Assembly: GCA_937993755.1 (NCBI GenBank)
Contig: CALKMA010000016.1
Span: forward strand, 1-32,551
From: HGM13233 sp900762805
GTDB lineage: Bacteria > Bacillota > Clostridia > Oscillospirales > Ruminococcaceae
Direction: 5' to 3'
DNA: 32,551 nucleotides
The stretch's first letter is position 1. Every line of letters starts with the position of its first letter. Below the pieces are notes generated by a model. That model worked only from the letters and a program-made list of their open reading frames with translations. It was not told the origin of the DNA and searched no databases. The translations under genes were made by a program, and so were the position numbers. Below, piece after piece: positions 19,786 through 26,042 of this stretch.

Positions 19786-19821
19786 GAGATTACCGGGCGG
19801 CAGCCGCCGCCCGGTAATCTC
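19786..19821. repeat. Perfect 16-bp-stem palindrome before the RpiR-type gene
   Basis: The arms 19786-19801 and 19806-19821 are exact reverse complements around AGCC; the core is ATTACCGGGCGG. No T run follows on either strand, which argues against a simple terminator. It lies 90-125 bases before the regulator gene and upstream of a possible -10 (TAAAAT, 19872-19877), a fitting place for an operator. The distance and symmetry would also suit a dispersed repeat. Confidence 0.75.
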
Positions 19822-19910
19822 ATCCGGCGAAAAGCATTCAAAAAATCCGTGCAAACTTCTTCTGCATATGGTAAAATGGATAAAAAGACATTTGCAGACG
19901 AGGTAAGCCC

Positions 19911-20771
19911 ATGTTCGCCACGAAAATCAGCCGTATTTCTGATAAACTGACCTATTCTGAAAAGCGCATCACCAATCTGCTGCTTGAGCGTTCCAAAAAT
20001 TTTGAGATGATGACCAGCGAGCAGATCGCCAAGGAGGTCGGCTGCGGGCAGGCCACCGTCATCCGCTTTTCCCAGAAGCTGGGCTACCCCAATTTCAAGA
20101 GCATGATGATGGATATCGCCAACGATTCGCTGCTGCATATCAGCAGCGAGGTCGGCGAGGAGGAGCCGCTGCGCGACACCATGCAGAAGCTCAAGAGTAT
20201 GTACGATGTTTCGGTCAATGATGTTATGGCCAATAATACCGATGAAAGCCTTGAGCAGGCCGTCAAGCTGATCGAAAAGGCGGGAACTGTTTTCTGCTTC
20301 GGCATCCGCAATTCGTTTTCAACGGCATCCCTGCTTTACTACCGCCTGCTTGAGACAGGCCGCAGCGTGCTTAAATGCGACAACAAGCTGGAGGGCGTCA
20401 GCATGGCGCGCAACCTCAGGCCGGACGACGTGCTGTTTGTGGTGTCGGTCAGCGGTGAGACCAATGAGACAAAGGCTGTCGCCGAGGCGGCTTATCAGGC
20501 GGGTGCCCGCATCGTTTCAATCACCGGCAATGCCGACAACACGGTGCAGCGCCTGTCAACAGTGGCACTCAAATGTGCGGAATATGATATTCACACCAAT
20601 CGTTTTAATCTTGTGAACCGGGCGTCCGAGCTTTATCTGGTTGACATCATCTTTATTCGCCTCTGGCGGCGCAACGAAGAGCAGTTCATTCGGGACTGCG
20701 AGGCGTTTACCGCTGCCATCAGTGAGCCTTTGATGAAGACTGATGTAGACGCTGCCGCGTTCCGCTTGTAA
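19911..20771 (+). CDS. MurR/RpiR-family transcriptional regulator
   Basis: An RpiR-family regulator: an N-terminal helix-turn-helix domain (about 1-77, helices around TSEQIAKEVGCGQATVIRFS) joined to a C-terminal SIS sugar-isomerase-like domain (about 123-255). The SIS domain has the phosphosugar-binding pattern SVSGETNET (179-187) and GIRNSFSTA. Such proteins sense phosphosugars and control sugar-catabolism genes. The 286-residue length is normal. GAGG precedes the ATG. The only following gene is the adh remnant, so its original target may be lost or lie elsewhere. The ligand cannot be deduced. Confidence 0.93.
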   Translation: MFATKISRISDKLTYSEKRITNLLLERSKNFEMMTSEQIAKEVGCGQATVIRFSQKLGYPNFKSMMMDIANDSLLHISSEVGEEEPLRDTMQKLKSMYDVSVNDVMANNTDESLEQAVKLIEKAGTVFCFGIRNSFSTASLLYYRLLETGRSVLKCDNKLEGVSMARNLRPDDVLFVVSVSGETNETKAVAEAAYQAGARIVSITGNADNTVQRLSTVALKCAEYDIHTNRFNLVNRASELYLVDIIFIRLWRRNEEQFIRDCEAFTAAISEPLMKTDVDAAAFRL

Positions 20772-20786
20772 TTTTAAGGAGAAACC

Positions 20787-21131
20787 ATGATCCGGAATTT
20801 TGACTTAACGCAGAAGACCCATATCCTGTTTGGCGCGGGCGAGGAAAACCGCGTTGGCGCGCTTGTCAAGGGCTATGCCGATTCCTGCCTTATCGTGCAT
20901 GACGGCGGCGCCTATCTTGAGGCGCTGCTTAGCCGCGTGCGCCGCTCGCTCGATGACGCCGGCGTCCGTTATGAGGAGCTGCCGGGTGTCAAGGCCAATC
21001 CCATCGTTTCCAAGGCCAATGAGGGCGTCGGGCTGGTCCGAAGGGATTTGGGTACCGGCCGCCGCGGGGCAAATGCTGTGAGCCGAAAAAACGGCGCGGC
21101 TGGGAGCAGGGGAAAGCACAGCCCCCGCTGA
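20787..21131 (+). pseudogene. Truncated iron-containing alcohol dehydrogenase
   Basis: The first roughly 88 codons encode the N-terminal part of a group III (iron-containing) alcohol dehydrogenase: an opening FDLTQKTHILFGAG, SCLIVHDGGAYLEA and the ELPGVKANPIVSKANEGV segment, which normally leads into the GGGS motif. After about 21050 the reading frame continues for some 27 codons of basic sequence unlike the family and stops. The GGGSxxD motif, iron ligands and C-terminal helical domain are missing, leaving about 115 of an expected 380-390 residues. The start has a good AAGGAG site, so a short product could still be made. It ends just before a terminator, which suggests an internal deletion that left both ends in place. 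Confidence 0.8.
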
Positions 21132-21146
21132 AAACGCAATATTATG

Positions 21147-21184
21147 AAAAAAATCCTCTCCGTTGTCGGCGGAGAGGATTTTTG
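21147..21184. terminator. Strong bidirectional terminator
   Basis: AAAAATCCTCTCCG (21149-21162) pairs perfectly with 21170-21183 around a 7-base loop. T residues end the plus-strand transcript and A residues precede it, so it can stop both the regulator/adh transcript and the converging minus-strand small gene at 21278-21466. Confidence 0.9.
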
Positions 21185-21277
21185 CGTGCAGGACCCCCGC
21201 AAAAGGAGCGAAGCATTCCTTTTGCACCGAAATGTCAGGTCTGCGGTGCTGTTGATCGGGCTTTGCGCGGTGCGGCG

Positions 21278-21466
21278 CTATTGGCACTGGTCGCTCTGGT
21301 CCTCGTGCAGCTGCTTCAGTGCGTGGCGAACGGCGGCGATAACAAAGGCGGAAAAGGTGCAGTCGGCGCCCACCAGCTCGGTCTCGACCTGCTCGATCAG
21401 GTCGTTGGGAAAGCGAATGGTCTTGTTGGTCGTTGCCGGCGTTTTGGGTATGCGAAATTTTTCCAT
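21278..21466 (-). CDS. Small ribbon-helix-helix-like protein
   Basis: A 62-residue protein with the pattern of an Arc/MetJ-type ribbon-helix-helix DNA-binding fold: a short strand (TNKTIRFP), a helix (NDLIEQVETEL), then a turn and second helix (CTFSAFVIAAVRHALKQL). Such proteins act as dimers and often repress their own genes. The ATG has an AGGTGA-like site five to ten bases upstream. It is divergent from the 66-residue gene at 21582, and an inverted repeat lies between them. No toxin gene adjoins it on the same strand. The fold call comes from sequence pattern only, and the target is unknown. Confidence 0.72.
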   Translation of the reverse strand: MEKFRIPKTPATTNKTIRFPNDLIEQVETELVGADCTFSAFVIAAVRHALKQLHEDQSDQCQ

Positions 21467-21523
21467 AAGTCACCTGTCCATCATGAAGATGACTCTATTG
21501 TAATGCCGGATGAACGTGCAATA

Positions 21524-21543
21524 TGCATTGCATTTGCAATGCA
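21524..21543. promoter_or_regulatory. Inverted repeat in a divergent promoter region (possible operator)
   Basis: TGCATTGC (21524-21531) and GCAATGCA (21536-21543) are perfect reverse complements four bases apart, in an AT-rich divergent intergenic region. The repeat overlaps the likely -35 of the plus-strand gene. It is a plausible binding site for the adjacent ribbon-helix-helix protein, by inference from position only. Confidence 0.6.
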
Positions 21544-21556
21544 AAAGTGCTAAACT
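21529..21556 (+). promoter_or_regulatory. Possible promoter of the 66-residue gene
   Basis: TTGCAT (21529-21534) and TAAACT (21551-21556) are 16 bases apart, both imperfect SigA matches, 26 bases before the gene's start codon. On the minus strand, TACAAT (complement of 21497-21502) could serve as the -10 for the divergent gene, but I find no convincing -35 for it. Confidence 0.4.
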
Positions 21557-21581
21557 TGTTTTGAAAGGAAGATATGGAGCC

Positions 21582-21782
21582 ATGAAGACGGTTGAATACA
21601 GAAAGCTTTACACATCATTGTTCAACACCGTGACTGTTGCTATCGAGCTTTTGCAGAGGGATTACCCTGACACGGCCCGCATGATGCTCATTAAGGCGCA
21701 GCAGCAGGCGGAGGAGCTTTACATCAGCGCCGGCGAAAAGGGCAAAGAAAGATGCGCAAAGACAGAGAATAACGGTGGCTGA
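21582..21782 (+). CDS. Small conserved-looking hypothetical protein
   Basis: A 66-residue soluble protein; I do not recognise a named family, although the opening (YRKLYTSLFNTVTVAIELL) resembles short uncharacterised clostridial proteins I have seen. It is predicted to be mainly helical, with a Gln-rich second helix (KAQQQAEELYI) and a charged, Asn-Gly-rich tail. AAAGGAAG at 21564-21571 lies ten bases before the ATG at 21582. The frame is open upstream to 21510, but that would cross the promoter and inverted repeat. It is divergent from the ribbon-helix-helix gene, with which it may be co-regulated. Confidence 0.6.
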   Translation: MKTVEYRKLYTSLFNTVTVAIELLQRDYPDTARMMLIKAQQQAEELYISAGEKGKERCAKTENNGG

Positions 21783-21951
21783 TGCTGTGCGGTGAAATAA
21801 CATGCCGGGCGTAGAGAGCGGCGGCCGGGAAGGGCGGCTGCACGCGGTCTGTTTTCTGCACCTGTTTTCAGGAATGACGGCGGGGCGGCGGTGATTTTGA
21901 ACGGATGGACGGAGAGAGGAAACAGCGGTAACCTGTTCTCCTCTTTCCCCG

Positions 21952-22141
21952 CCGATATCCGCGGCCTTTGCGCTTTCGGCTTGGTGTCTTTTGTGGCGGC
22001 TGAGCATGACTGCCTGCTTGGATCAAGCGGCTTCTTTCGGACAGTTGATTTATGCACCGCTTTGCGGCTATACAATACTTCCGGCTTGCCCCTCGGAGCT
22101 TTGTCTTTTAGGCTTTGGGCTATGGGCAGCCGGCGGCGGTA
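21952..22141. repeat. Long direct repeat, copy 1
   Basis: About 190 bp that recur at a fixed offset of 210 bp. It begins at CCGATATCCGCGGCC and ends at CGGCGGCGGTA. The first roughly 165 bases match copy 2 at about 95 percent by my hand alignment; the last 30 are more divergent, with a one-base indel. Inside are GCTTGGATCAAGC and CCGCTTTGCGG, two small hairpins identical in both copies. Confidence 0.9.
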
Positions 22142-22161
22142 GGCTATGCACACTTTCTCTA

Positions 22162-22352
22162 CCGATATTCGCGGCCTTTGCGCTTTCGGCTTGGTGTTTT
22201 CTGCGGCGGTCGAGCATGACTGCCTGCTTGGATCAAGCGGCTTCTTTCGGACGGTTGTTTTATGCACCGCTTTGCGGCTATACAATACTTCCGGCTTGCC
22301 CCGCGGAGCTTTGTCTTTTAGGCTTTTGCTTCATGAGCGGTCGGCGGCGGTA
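22162..22352. repeat. Long direct repeat, copy 2
   Basis: The second copy, separated from copy 1 by 20 bases that themselves weakly resemble the sequence before copy 1, so the true unit may be the full 210 bp. The differences are mainly transitions clustered near 22198-22211 and 22253-22258. No third full copy is found in the window. Confidence 0.9.
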
Positions 22353-22544
22353 AACTATTCCTGCTTCCCCTGCCGGCCTTCATGCCGTTCGTGCTTTTGA
22401 TTGACCGTCAGCTCATGGCGGACAACGGCCGCCTGCCCTGCTGATATCTTTTTCAGTCAGGGCTGGGTGCGGAATGGCGACGACATCCCCCACGCCGCCC
22501 TTTGTACACCAGAAGGTGCCCTCATACGAAAGAGTCTCTGCTTT

Positions 22545-22590
22545 GGCTCTGCTTTGTCCGGTATTGAGGCTCTGCTTTGTCCGGTATTGA
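22545..22590. repeat. 23-bp perfect tandem duplication
   Basis: GGCTCTGCTTTGTCCGGTAT plus TGA occurs at 22545-22567 and again at 22568-22590 with no differences. A partial copy (TCTCTGCTTTG, 22534-22544) lies just before. It is consistent with replication slippage in non-coding DNA. Confidence 0.9.
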
Positions 22591-22870
22591 GGCACCGGCT
22601 TTTTCACGCTTGAGCGAACAAATGGGCGTTTGCCCGCGTCAAGCACGGTGACAGGCGAGCGCGGTGCGGTCTGGCGCTTTGTGCGCCGGCGCAGGATACG
22701 TTCGGAGCTTGGAATTTGGGGATCTGATCGTGATTTCTTGCGCATGATGCAAGCCATGGAAAAAGCATATTCCTAAAATCCGCTCTGATAAGGACTACGA
22801 TTTCAATGTTTCGATCATACCGCAGCGAAAAAATGACGACCGCCTGCATCGCTGACCCTCCGACGGCCAA

Positions 22871-22906
22871 AACAAAAGCCCGGCCCCGCTCTGCGGGACC
22901 GGGCTT
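22871..22906 (-). terminator. Rho-independent terminator of rplJ-rplL
   Basis: On the minus strand a GC-rich 13-bp stem (22893-22905 with 22877-22889, one internal mismatch) with a three-base loop is followed by TTTGTTTT. It lies about 20 bases after the rplL stop, so transcription should end here rather than continue to an rpoB gene. Confidence 0.9.
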
Positions 22907-22927
22907 GCTTCAGCTTTTCAGCCGGTT

Positions 22928-23293
22928 TTACTTCAACTCGACGGTGGCGCCGGCAGCTTCGAGCTGCTCCTTGATGGAATCGGCGTCGGCCTTGGAGACA
23001 TTCTCCTTGACCGTCTTGGGCGCGTTGTCAACCAGCTCCTTGGCTTCCTTCAGGCCGAGGCCGGTGATGGTCTTGACAGCCTTGATGACGTCCATCTTGC
23101 GCTCGCCGATGCTGGCCAGGACGACGTTGAACTCGCTCTTTTCCTCCTCGACGGGGCCGGCGGCGACGGGGCCGGCGGCGACAGCGGTGGCGGCGGCGGA
23201 AACGCCGAATTCTTCCTCGATGGCCTTCACGAGCTCGGACAGCTCCAGAACGGTCATACCCTTGATTTCTTCGATAAACTTCTGAACATCCAT
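22928..23293 (-). CDS. rplL: 50S ribosomal protein L7/L12 (bL12)
   Basis: L7/L12 forms the flexible stalk dimers on L10 that recruit and activate translational GTPases. The 121-residue product has the N-terminal dimerisation domain (MTVLELSELVKAIEEEFGVSAA), an Ala/Gly/Pro-rich hinge (about residues 33-50) and the C-terminal domain with EEEKSEFNVVL, KAVKTITGLGLKEAKELVD and LEAAGATVELK. AAGGAAAA precedes the ATG. It is 28 bases after rplJ and shares its promoter and leader. Confidence 0.98.
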   Translation of the reverse strand: MDVQKFIEEIKGMTVLELSELVKAIEEEFGVSAAATAVAAGPVAAGPVEEEKSEFNVVLASIGERKMDVIKAVKTITGLGLKEAKELVDNAPKTVKENVSKADADSIKEQLEAAGATVELK

Positions 23294-23321
23294 TGTAAAG
23301 TTTTCCTTTCTTGATTAAAAA

Positions 23322-23822
23322 TTATTCAGCCTTCTGTTTGGCAACTTCGGACAGGGCGCGGGCCAGGCCGCTGATCGTCCCGTTAAGGGCGCCGCAGACC
23401 ATAGCGATGAGGGTGTTGCGATCCGGCAGCATGGCGATGCCCTTCAGCTCGGCCGCGTTGACGATCTTGCCGTCAACGATACCGGATTTCAGGTTGAAGA
23501 TGTCCTTTGACTTGTCTGCGTACTTCTGCAGCACGCGGGCGGGAGCGACGGCGTCATCGGCGCTGAACGCGATGGCGACGGTGCCCTTGAGGTCATCCTT
23601 GAGAGCCGTGAGGCCCGTGGCGTCGAACACATGGGACAGAATGGAATTCTTTTCGACCATGTAGGTGACGCCGTTCTCGCGCATTTCAGCGCGCAGGCTG
23701 GTGTCGGTGCTGACAGAAATACCCTTGTAGTCTACCAGAACGACCGAAGCGGCGCCCTGCATTTTTTCTGCAAGAACCTTGACCTTTTCCTTTTTTGCCT
23801 GAAGAATTTTCTCACTCGGCAT
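23322..23822 (-). CDS. rplJ: 50S ribosomal protein L10 (uL10)
   Basis: L10 anchors the L7/L12 dimers to 23S rRNA and, as the L10-L12 complex, represses its own operon by binding the leader. The 166-residue length is normal. It starts MPSEKILQAKKEKVKVLAEK and contains VVLVDYKGISVSTDTSLRAEMRENG, the FDATGLTALKDDLKGTVAIAF segment and a C-terminal Ala-rich helix that binds L12. GGAGGTGA lies ten bases before the ATG. Confidence 0.97.
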   Translation of the reverse strand: MPSEKILQAKKEKVKVLAEKMQGAASVVLVDYKGISVSTDTSLRAEMRENGVTYMVEKNSILSHVFDATGLTALKDDLKGTVAIAFSADDAVAPARVLQKYADKSKDIFNLKSGIVDGKIVNAAELKGIAMLPDRNTLIAMVCGALNGTISGLARALSEVAKQKAE

Positions 23823-23984
23823 TGGTTGGTTTCACCTCCGTTTAGCTTTCTGCAAAGACAGGAAACAAAAAGCCCTTTCCGCCGTAAGACGGAAAGGGCG
23901 CTTAAATACACAAGGGGTTTAAGCTGTTTTCCTCGGCAGGCGGTTGCCCATTATGTGCGCACGGCACACCTGCTGTCTTAGGCA
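23823..23984 (-). ncRNA. L10 leader RNA of rplJ-rplL
   Basis: The minus-strand transcript between the promoter and rplJ carries the L10-leader landmarks: a CTAAGACAGCAGGTG segment and CCTGCCGAGGA downstream, whose GCAGG/CCTGC parts pair (23969-23973 with 23936-23940). A 7-bp GCTTAAA/TTTAAGC hairpin (23918-23924 with 23900-23906) and an attenuator terminator (23899-23865) follow. In Bacillota, L10(L12)4 binding to this leader represses rplJ-rplL (Rfam RF00557). The motif match is by eye. Confidence 0.85.
23865..23899 (-). terminator. Attenuator terminator in the L10 leader
   Basis: GCCCTTTCCG (complement of 23890-23899) pairs perfectly with CGGAAAGGGC (complement of 23872-23881), followed on the minus strand by TTTTTGTTT. 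It lies about 45 bases before the rplJ start, so readthrough is needed for rplJ-rplL expression. Confidence 0.88.
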
Positions 23985-23990
23985 TTTGAT

Positions 23991-24019
23991 ATTATACCTC
24001 CTGCGGGAGGATTTGTCAA
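23991..24019 (-). promoter_or_regulatory. Consensus promoter of rplJ-rplL
   Basis: On the minus strand TTGACA (complement of 24014-24019) and TATAAT (complement of 23991-23996) are both perfect, with the optimal 17-base spacer. The spacer contains a short inverted repeat, CCTCC-CGCA-GGAGG. The -35 lies five bases after the rplA stop, giving rplJ-rplL transcription independent of the upstream operon. Confidence 0.93.
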
Positions 24020-24023
24020 CCGC

Positions 24024-24743
24024 TTATTCCTGCTGGGCGTTGAGCGCGGCGGCCATGTATTTGTTGGTGGCCACTTTGATGCCGGGGCCCATGGTGGTGG
24101 AGATCACGCAGGAGCGGATATACTGGCCCTTGGCAGCCGCCGGCTTCGCGGCCACGATGGCCTTGATGATGGTATCGAAGTTCTCGGTCAGCTTTTCGGA
24201 GCCGAACGAGGCCTTACCGATGGGGCAGTGGATGATATTGCTCTTGTCGAGACGGTACTCGATCTTGCCGGCCTTGGCTTCGGTCACGGCGCGGGCAACG
24301 TCCGGGGTGACGGTGCCGGCCTTGGGGTTGGGCATGAGGCCGCGCGGGCCGAGGATCTTACCGAGGCGGCCGACGACGCCCATCATATCGGGCGAGGCGA
24401 CGACAACGTCAAAGTCCATGAAGTTTTCTTTCTGCACGCGCTCGGCGAGGTCCTCCGCGCCGACAATGTCGGCGCCGGCGGCCAATGCGGCGTCGGCAGC
24501 GGCGTTGCGGGCAAAGACGGCCACACGGACCTTCTTGCCGGTGCCGTTGGGCAGCACGACAGCGCCGCGGACCTGCTGGTCGGCATGGCGGGAGTCAACG
24601 CCCAAGCGGACATGGATCTCAACGGTCTCATCAAACTTGGCCTTGGCGGTCTTGCAGCAAAGCTCGGTGGCCTCGGCTGTCTCATAGAGCTTGGCGCGGT
24701 CAACCAGCTTGAAGCTCTCTCTGTATGCTTTTCCGTGTTTCAT
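24024..24743 (-). CDS. rplA: 50S ribosomal protein L1 (uL1)
   Basis: L1 forms the mobile L1 stalk that helps release E-site tRNA, and represses its own operon in many bacteria. The 239-residue product starts MKHGKAYRESFKLVD at 24743; the 16 extra upstream codons in the open frame run back into rplK. The signature GRLGKILGPRGLMPNPKAGTV is represented by clear blocks in the middle. Other landmarks are EIHVRLGVD at the N-terminus and YIRSCVISTTMGPGIKV near the end. GGAGGAG (within the rplK end) precedes the start, with a four-base gap to the rplK stop. Confidence 0.97.
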   Translation of the reverse strand: MKHGKAYRESFKLVDRAKLYETAEATELCCKTAKAKFDETVEIHVRLGVDSRHADQQVRGAVVLPNGTGKKVRVAVFARNAAADAALAAGADIVGAEDLAERVQKENFMDFDVVVASPDMMGVVGRLGKILGPRGLMPNPKAGTVTPDVARAVTEAKAGKIEYRLDKSNIIHCPIGKASFGSEKLTENFDTIIKAIVAAKPAAAKGQYIRSCVISTTMGPGIKVATNKYMAAALNAQQE

Positions 24744-24747
24744 GTGC

Positions 24748-25173
24748 TTACTCCTCCACCGTGACGCCCATGCTGCGCGCAGTGCCGGCAATCATGCTGA
24801 TCGCGGCCTCTTCAGAAGCTGCGTTGAGGTCGGGCTTTTTGATTTGGGCGATCTTGCGAAGCTGTTCCTTCGTGATGGTCGCCACCTTCTGCTTGTTCGG
24901 CACGCCGGAAGCAGTCTCGATGCCGCATTCCTTTTTAATCAGGACAGCGGCCGGCGGGGTTTTGGTGACGAAAGAGAACGAACGGTCGGCATAGACGGTG
25001 ATAACGACAGGGATGATCATGCCGATATCGTTCTTGGTGCGTTCATTGAATTCCTTGGTGAACTGCATGATGTTGACGCCGTGCTGGCCGAGTGCCGGGC
25101 CGACAGGCGGGGCCGGCGTAGCTTTGCCGGCAGGGATCTGGAGCTTGATATACCCCGTGATTTTCTGTGCCAT
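24748..25173 (-). CDS. rplK: 50S ribosomal protein L11 (uL11)
   Basis: L11 binds the GTPase-associated centre of 23S rRNA and is needed for RelA activation in many bacteria. Starting at the ATG at 25173 (MAQKITGYIKLQIPAGKA), after GGAGGT, gives 141 residues, the standard size; the four codons before it are not needed. The linker and RNA-binding C-domain show PAPPVGPALGQHGVNIM, the conserved FTKEFNERT segment, KTPPAAVLIKK and the final MIAGTARSMGV. Confidence 0.98.
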   Translation of the reverse strand: MAQKITGYIKLQIPAGKATPAPPVGPALGQHGVNIMQFTKEFNERTKNDIGMIIPVVITVYADRSFSFVTKTPPAAVLIKKECGIETASGVPNKQKVATITKEQLRKIAQIKKPDLNAASEEAAISMIAGTARSMGVTVEE

Positions 25174-25230
25174 TTCTACCTCCAAAAATGTGGTCTATTC
25201 GGAACGCCTGTAAAAAGATTTGCGCTCCTC

Positions 25231-25273
25231 CCACAGCGGTGCCATGCACCGGATAGGCCCTTGGCGGGCCTAT
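25231..25273 (-). promoter_or_regulatory. Two hairpins in the nusG-rplK spacer
   Basis: On the minus strand ATAGGCCC/GGGCCTAT (25266-25273 with 25253-25260, five-base loop) is followed at once by CGGTGC/GCACCG (25246-25251 with 25237-25242, three-base loop). Neither has a T tract directly behind it. Their position before rplK-rplA, whose L1 product is an autoregulator in other bacteria, suggests a leader element or processing site rather than a terminator. Confidence 0.55.
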
Positions 25274-25281
25274 GCTTGCTT

Positions 25282-25803
25282 TTAAAGCTCAGCCAATGTG
25301 ATTTCGCTCAGCTCAACGTCGGCGGGCGTTTCGCGCCCGAACATTGAAACGCGGACGCGGGCCGTGCTCCTGGTGCGGTCGATCTCCTCCACCGTGCCGG
25401 TAAAGCCGGCAAAGGGCGGGGTGGTGAGCTTGACAATGTCGCCCACATCATAATTGATGCTAATCTCGCGCTTTTCAACGCCGAACTTGGCGACCTCCTC
25501 GGCCGTCAACGGGATGGGCTTGGTCGGCGTGCCGACAAAACCCGTGACGCCCTTGGTGTTGCGGACGATATACCAGGAATCATCCGTCATCACCATCTTG
25601 ACAAAGACGTAGCCGGGAAAGAGCTTGCTTTCACGCTCCTTCTGCTTGCCGTCCTTGATTTCCACGATCTTCTCGGTCGGAATGCGGACCTCATGGATAA
25701 ACTCATGCAGACGGTTATTCTCCACCATCTTTTCCAGGCTTTCCGCAACCTTGTTTTCGTAACCAGAGTAGGTGTGGACTACATACCATTTTGATTCCGG
25801 CAT
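25282..25803 (-). CDS. nusG: Transcription termination/antitermination factor NusG
   Basis: NusG binds RNA polymerase through its NGN domain and affects pausing, Rho-dependent termination and coupling to ribosomes. The 173-residue product opens with the standard WYVVHTYSGYENKVAESLE, contains LFPGYVFVKMVMTDDSWYIVRNTKGVTGFVG in recognisable blocks and ends with a KOW domain (VGDIVKLTTPPFAGFTGTVEEID). Only 11 bases separate it from secE, and GAGGTAAG near the secE end is the likely ribosome binding site. Confidence 0.97.
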   Translation of the reverse strand: MPESKWYVVHTYSGYENKVAESLEKMVENNRLHEFIHEVRIPTEKIVEIKDGKQKERESKLFPGYVFVKMVMTDDSWYIVRNTKGVTGFVGTPTKPIPLTAEEVAKFGVEKREISINYDVGDIVKLTTPPFAGFTGTVEEIDRTRSTARVRVSMFGRETPADVELSEITLAEL

Positions 25804-25814
25804 TTCAGCTTACC

Positions 25815-26024
25815 TCAGGCCAAAATGAGGCTTCTGAGCCACGCGAACAGGAGATCCAACCCGCAGACGACCACCGCGAAGATGGCGACCATGACGAGAA
25901 CCGTCAGGGTGCTTTTCCAGGTCTGGCTCCAGGTGGGCCAGGTGACCTTTTTAGCTTCGCTGATAACGTCCTTCAGCCGTTTGCTGATGCGCTTGAAAAA
26001 GCCGGGCTTCTTTTTTTCAGCCAT
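25815..26024 (-). CDS. secE: Preprotein translocase subunit SecE
   Basis: SecE clamps SecY in the protein-conducting channel. The 69-residue single-span form is typical of Bacillota: a basic amphipathic N-terminus (KRISKRLKDVISEAKKVTWPT, with the conserved KKVTWP box) then one transmembrane helix (about residues 38-63). It lies 18 bases after rpmG and 11 before nusG. Confidence 0.96.
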   Translation of the reverse strand: MAEKKKPGFFKRISKRLKDVISEAKKVTWPTWSQTWKSTLTVLVMVAIFAVVVCGLDLLFAWLRSLILA

Positions 26025-26042
26025 TCTTGTCCCAGCCTTTCG

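Larger units (their letters stand above)
21783..22870. other. About 1.1 kb repeat-bearing stretch without a convincing gene
   Basis: This region between the 66-residue gene and the rplL terminator holds two long direct repeats, a 23-bp tandem duplication, and an imperfect 10-bp hairpin (22435-22444 with 22453-22463, one bulged base). Several open frames cross it on both strands, including 188 codons on the minus strand through both repeat copies, but none has a recognised domain or a good ribosome binding site. Each repeat copy carries, on the plus strand, a TTGATT or TTGTTT followed after 18 bases by TATACA, which could be a weak promoter. Confidence 0.5.

Noticed and set aside
21719..22285. 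188-codon minus-strand frame with a repeated peptide (RKKPLDPSRQSCS in both repeats)
   Set aside because: The peptide repetition follows from the DNA repeat. The frame runs through the 66-residue gene's end, lacks a ribosome binding site, and the substitutions between copies show no third-position bias by hand count. Kept as a repeat finding instead.
21952..22590. CRISPR array
   Set aside because: Only two long copies at 210 bp and one 23-bp head-to-tail duplication; there are no short repeats with unique spacers and no cas genes.
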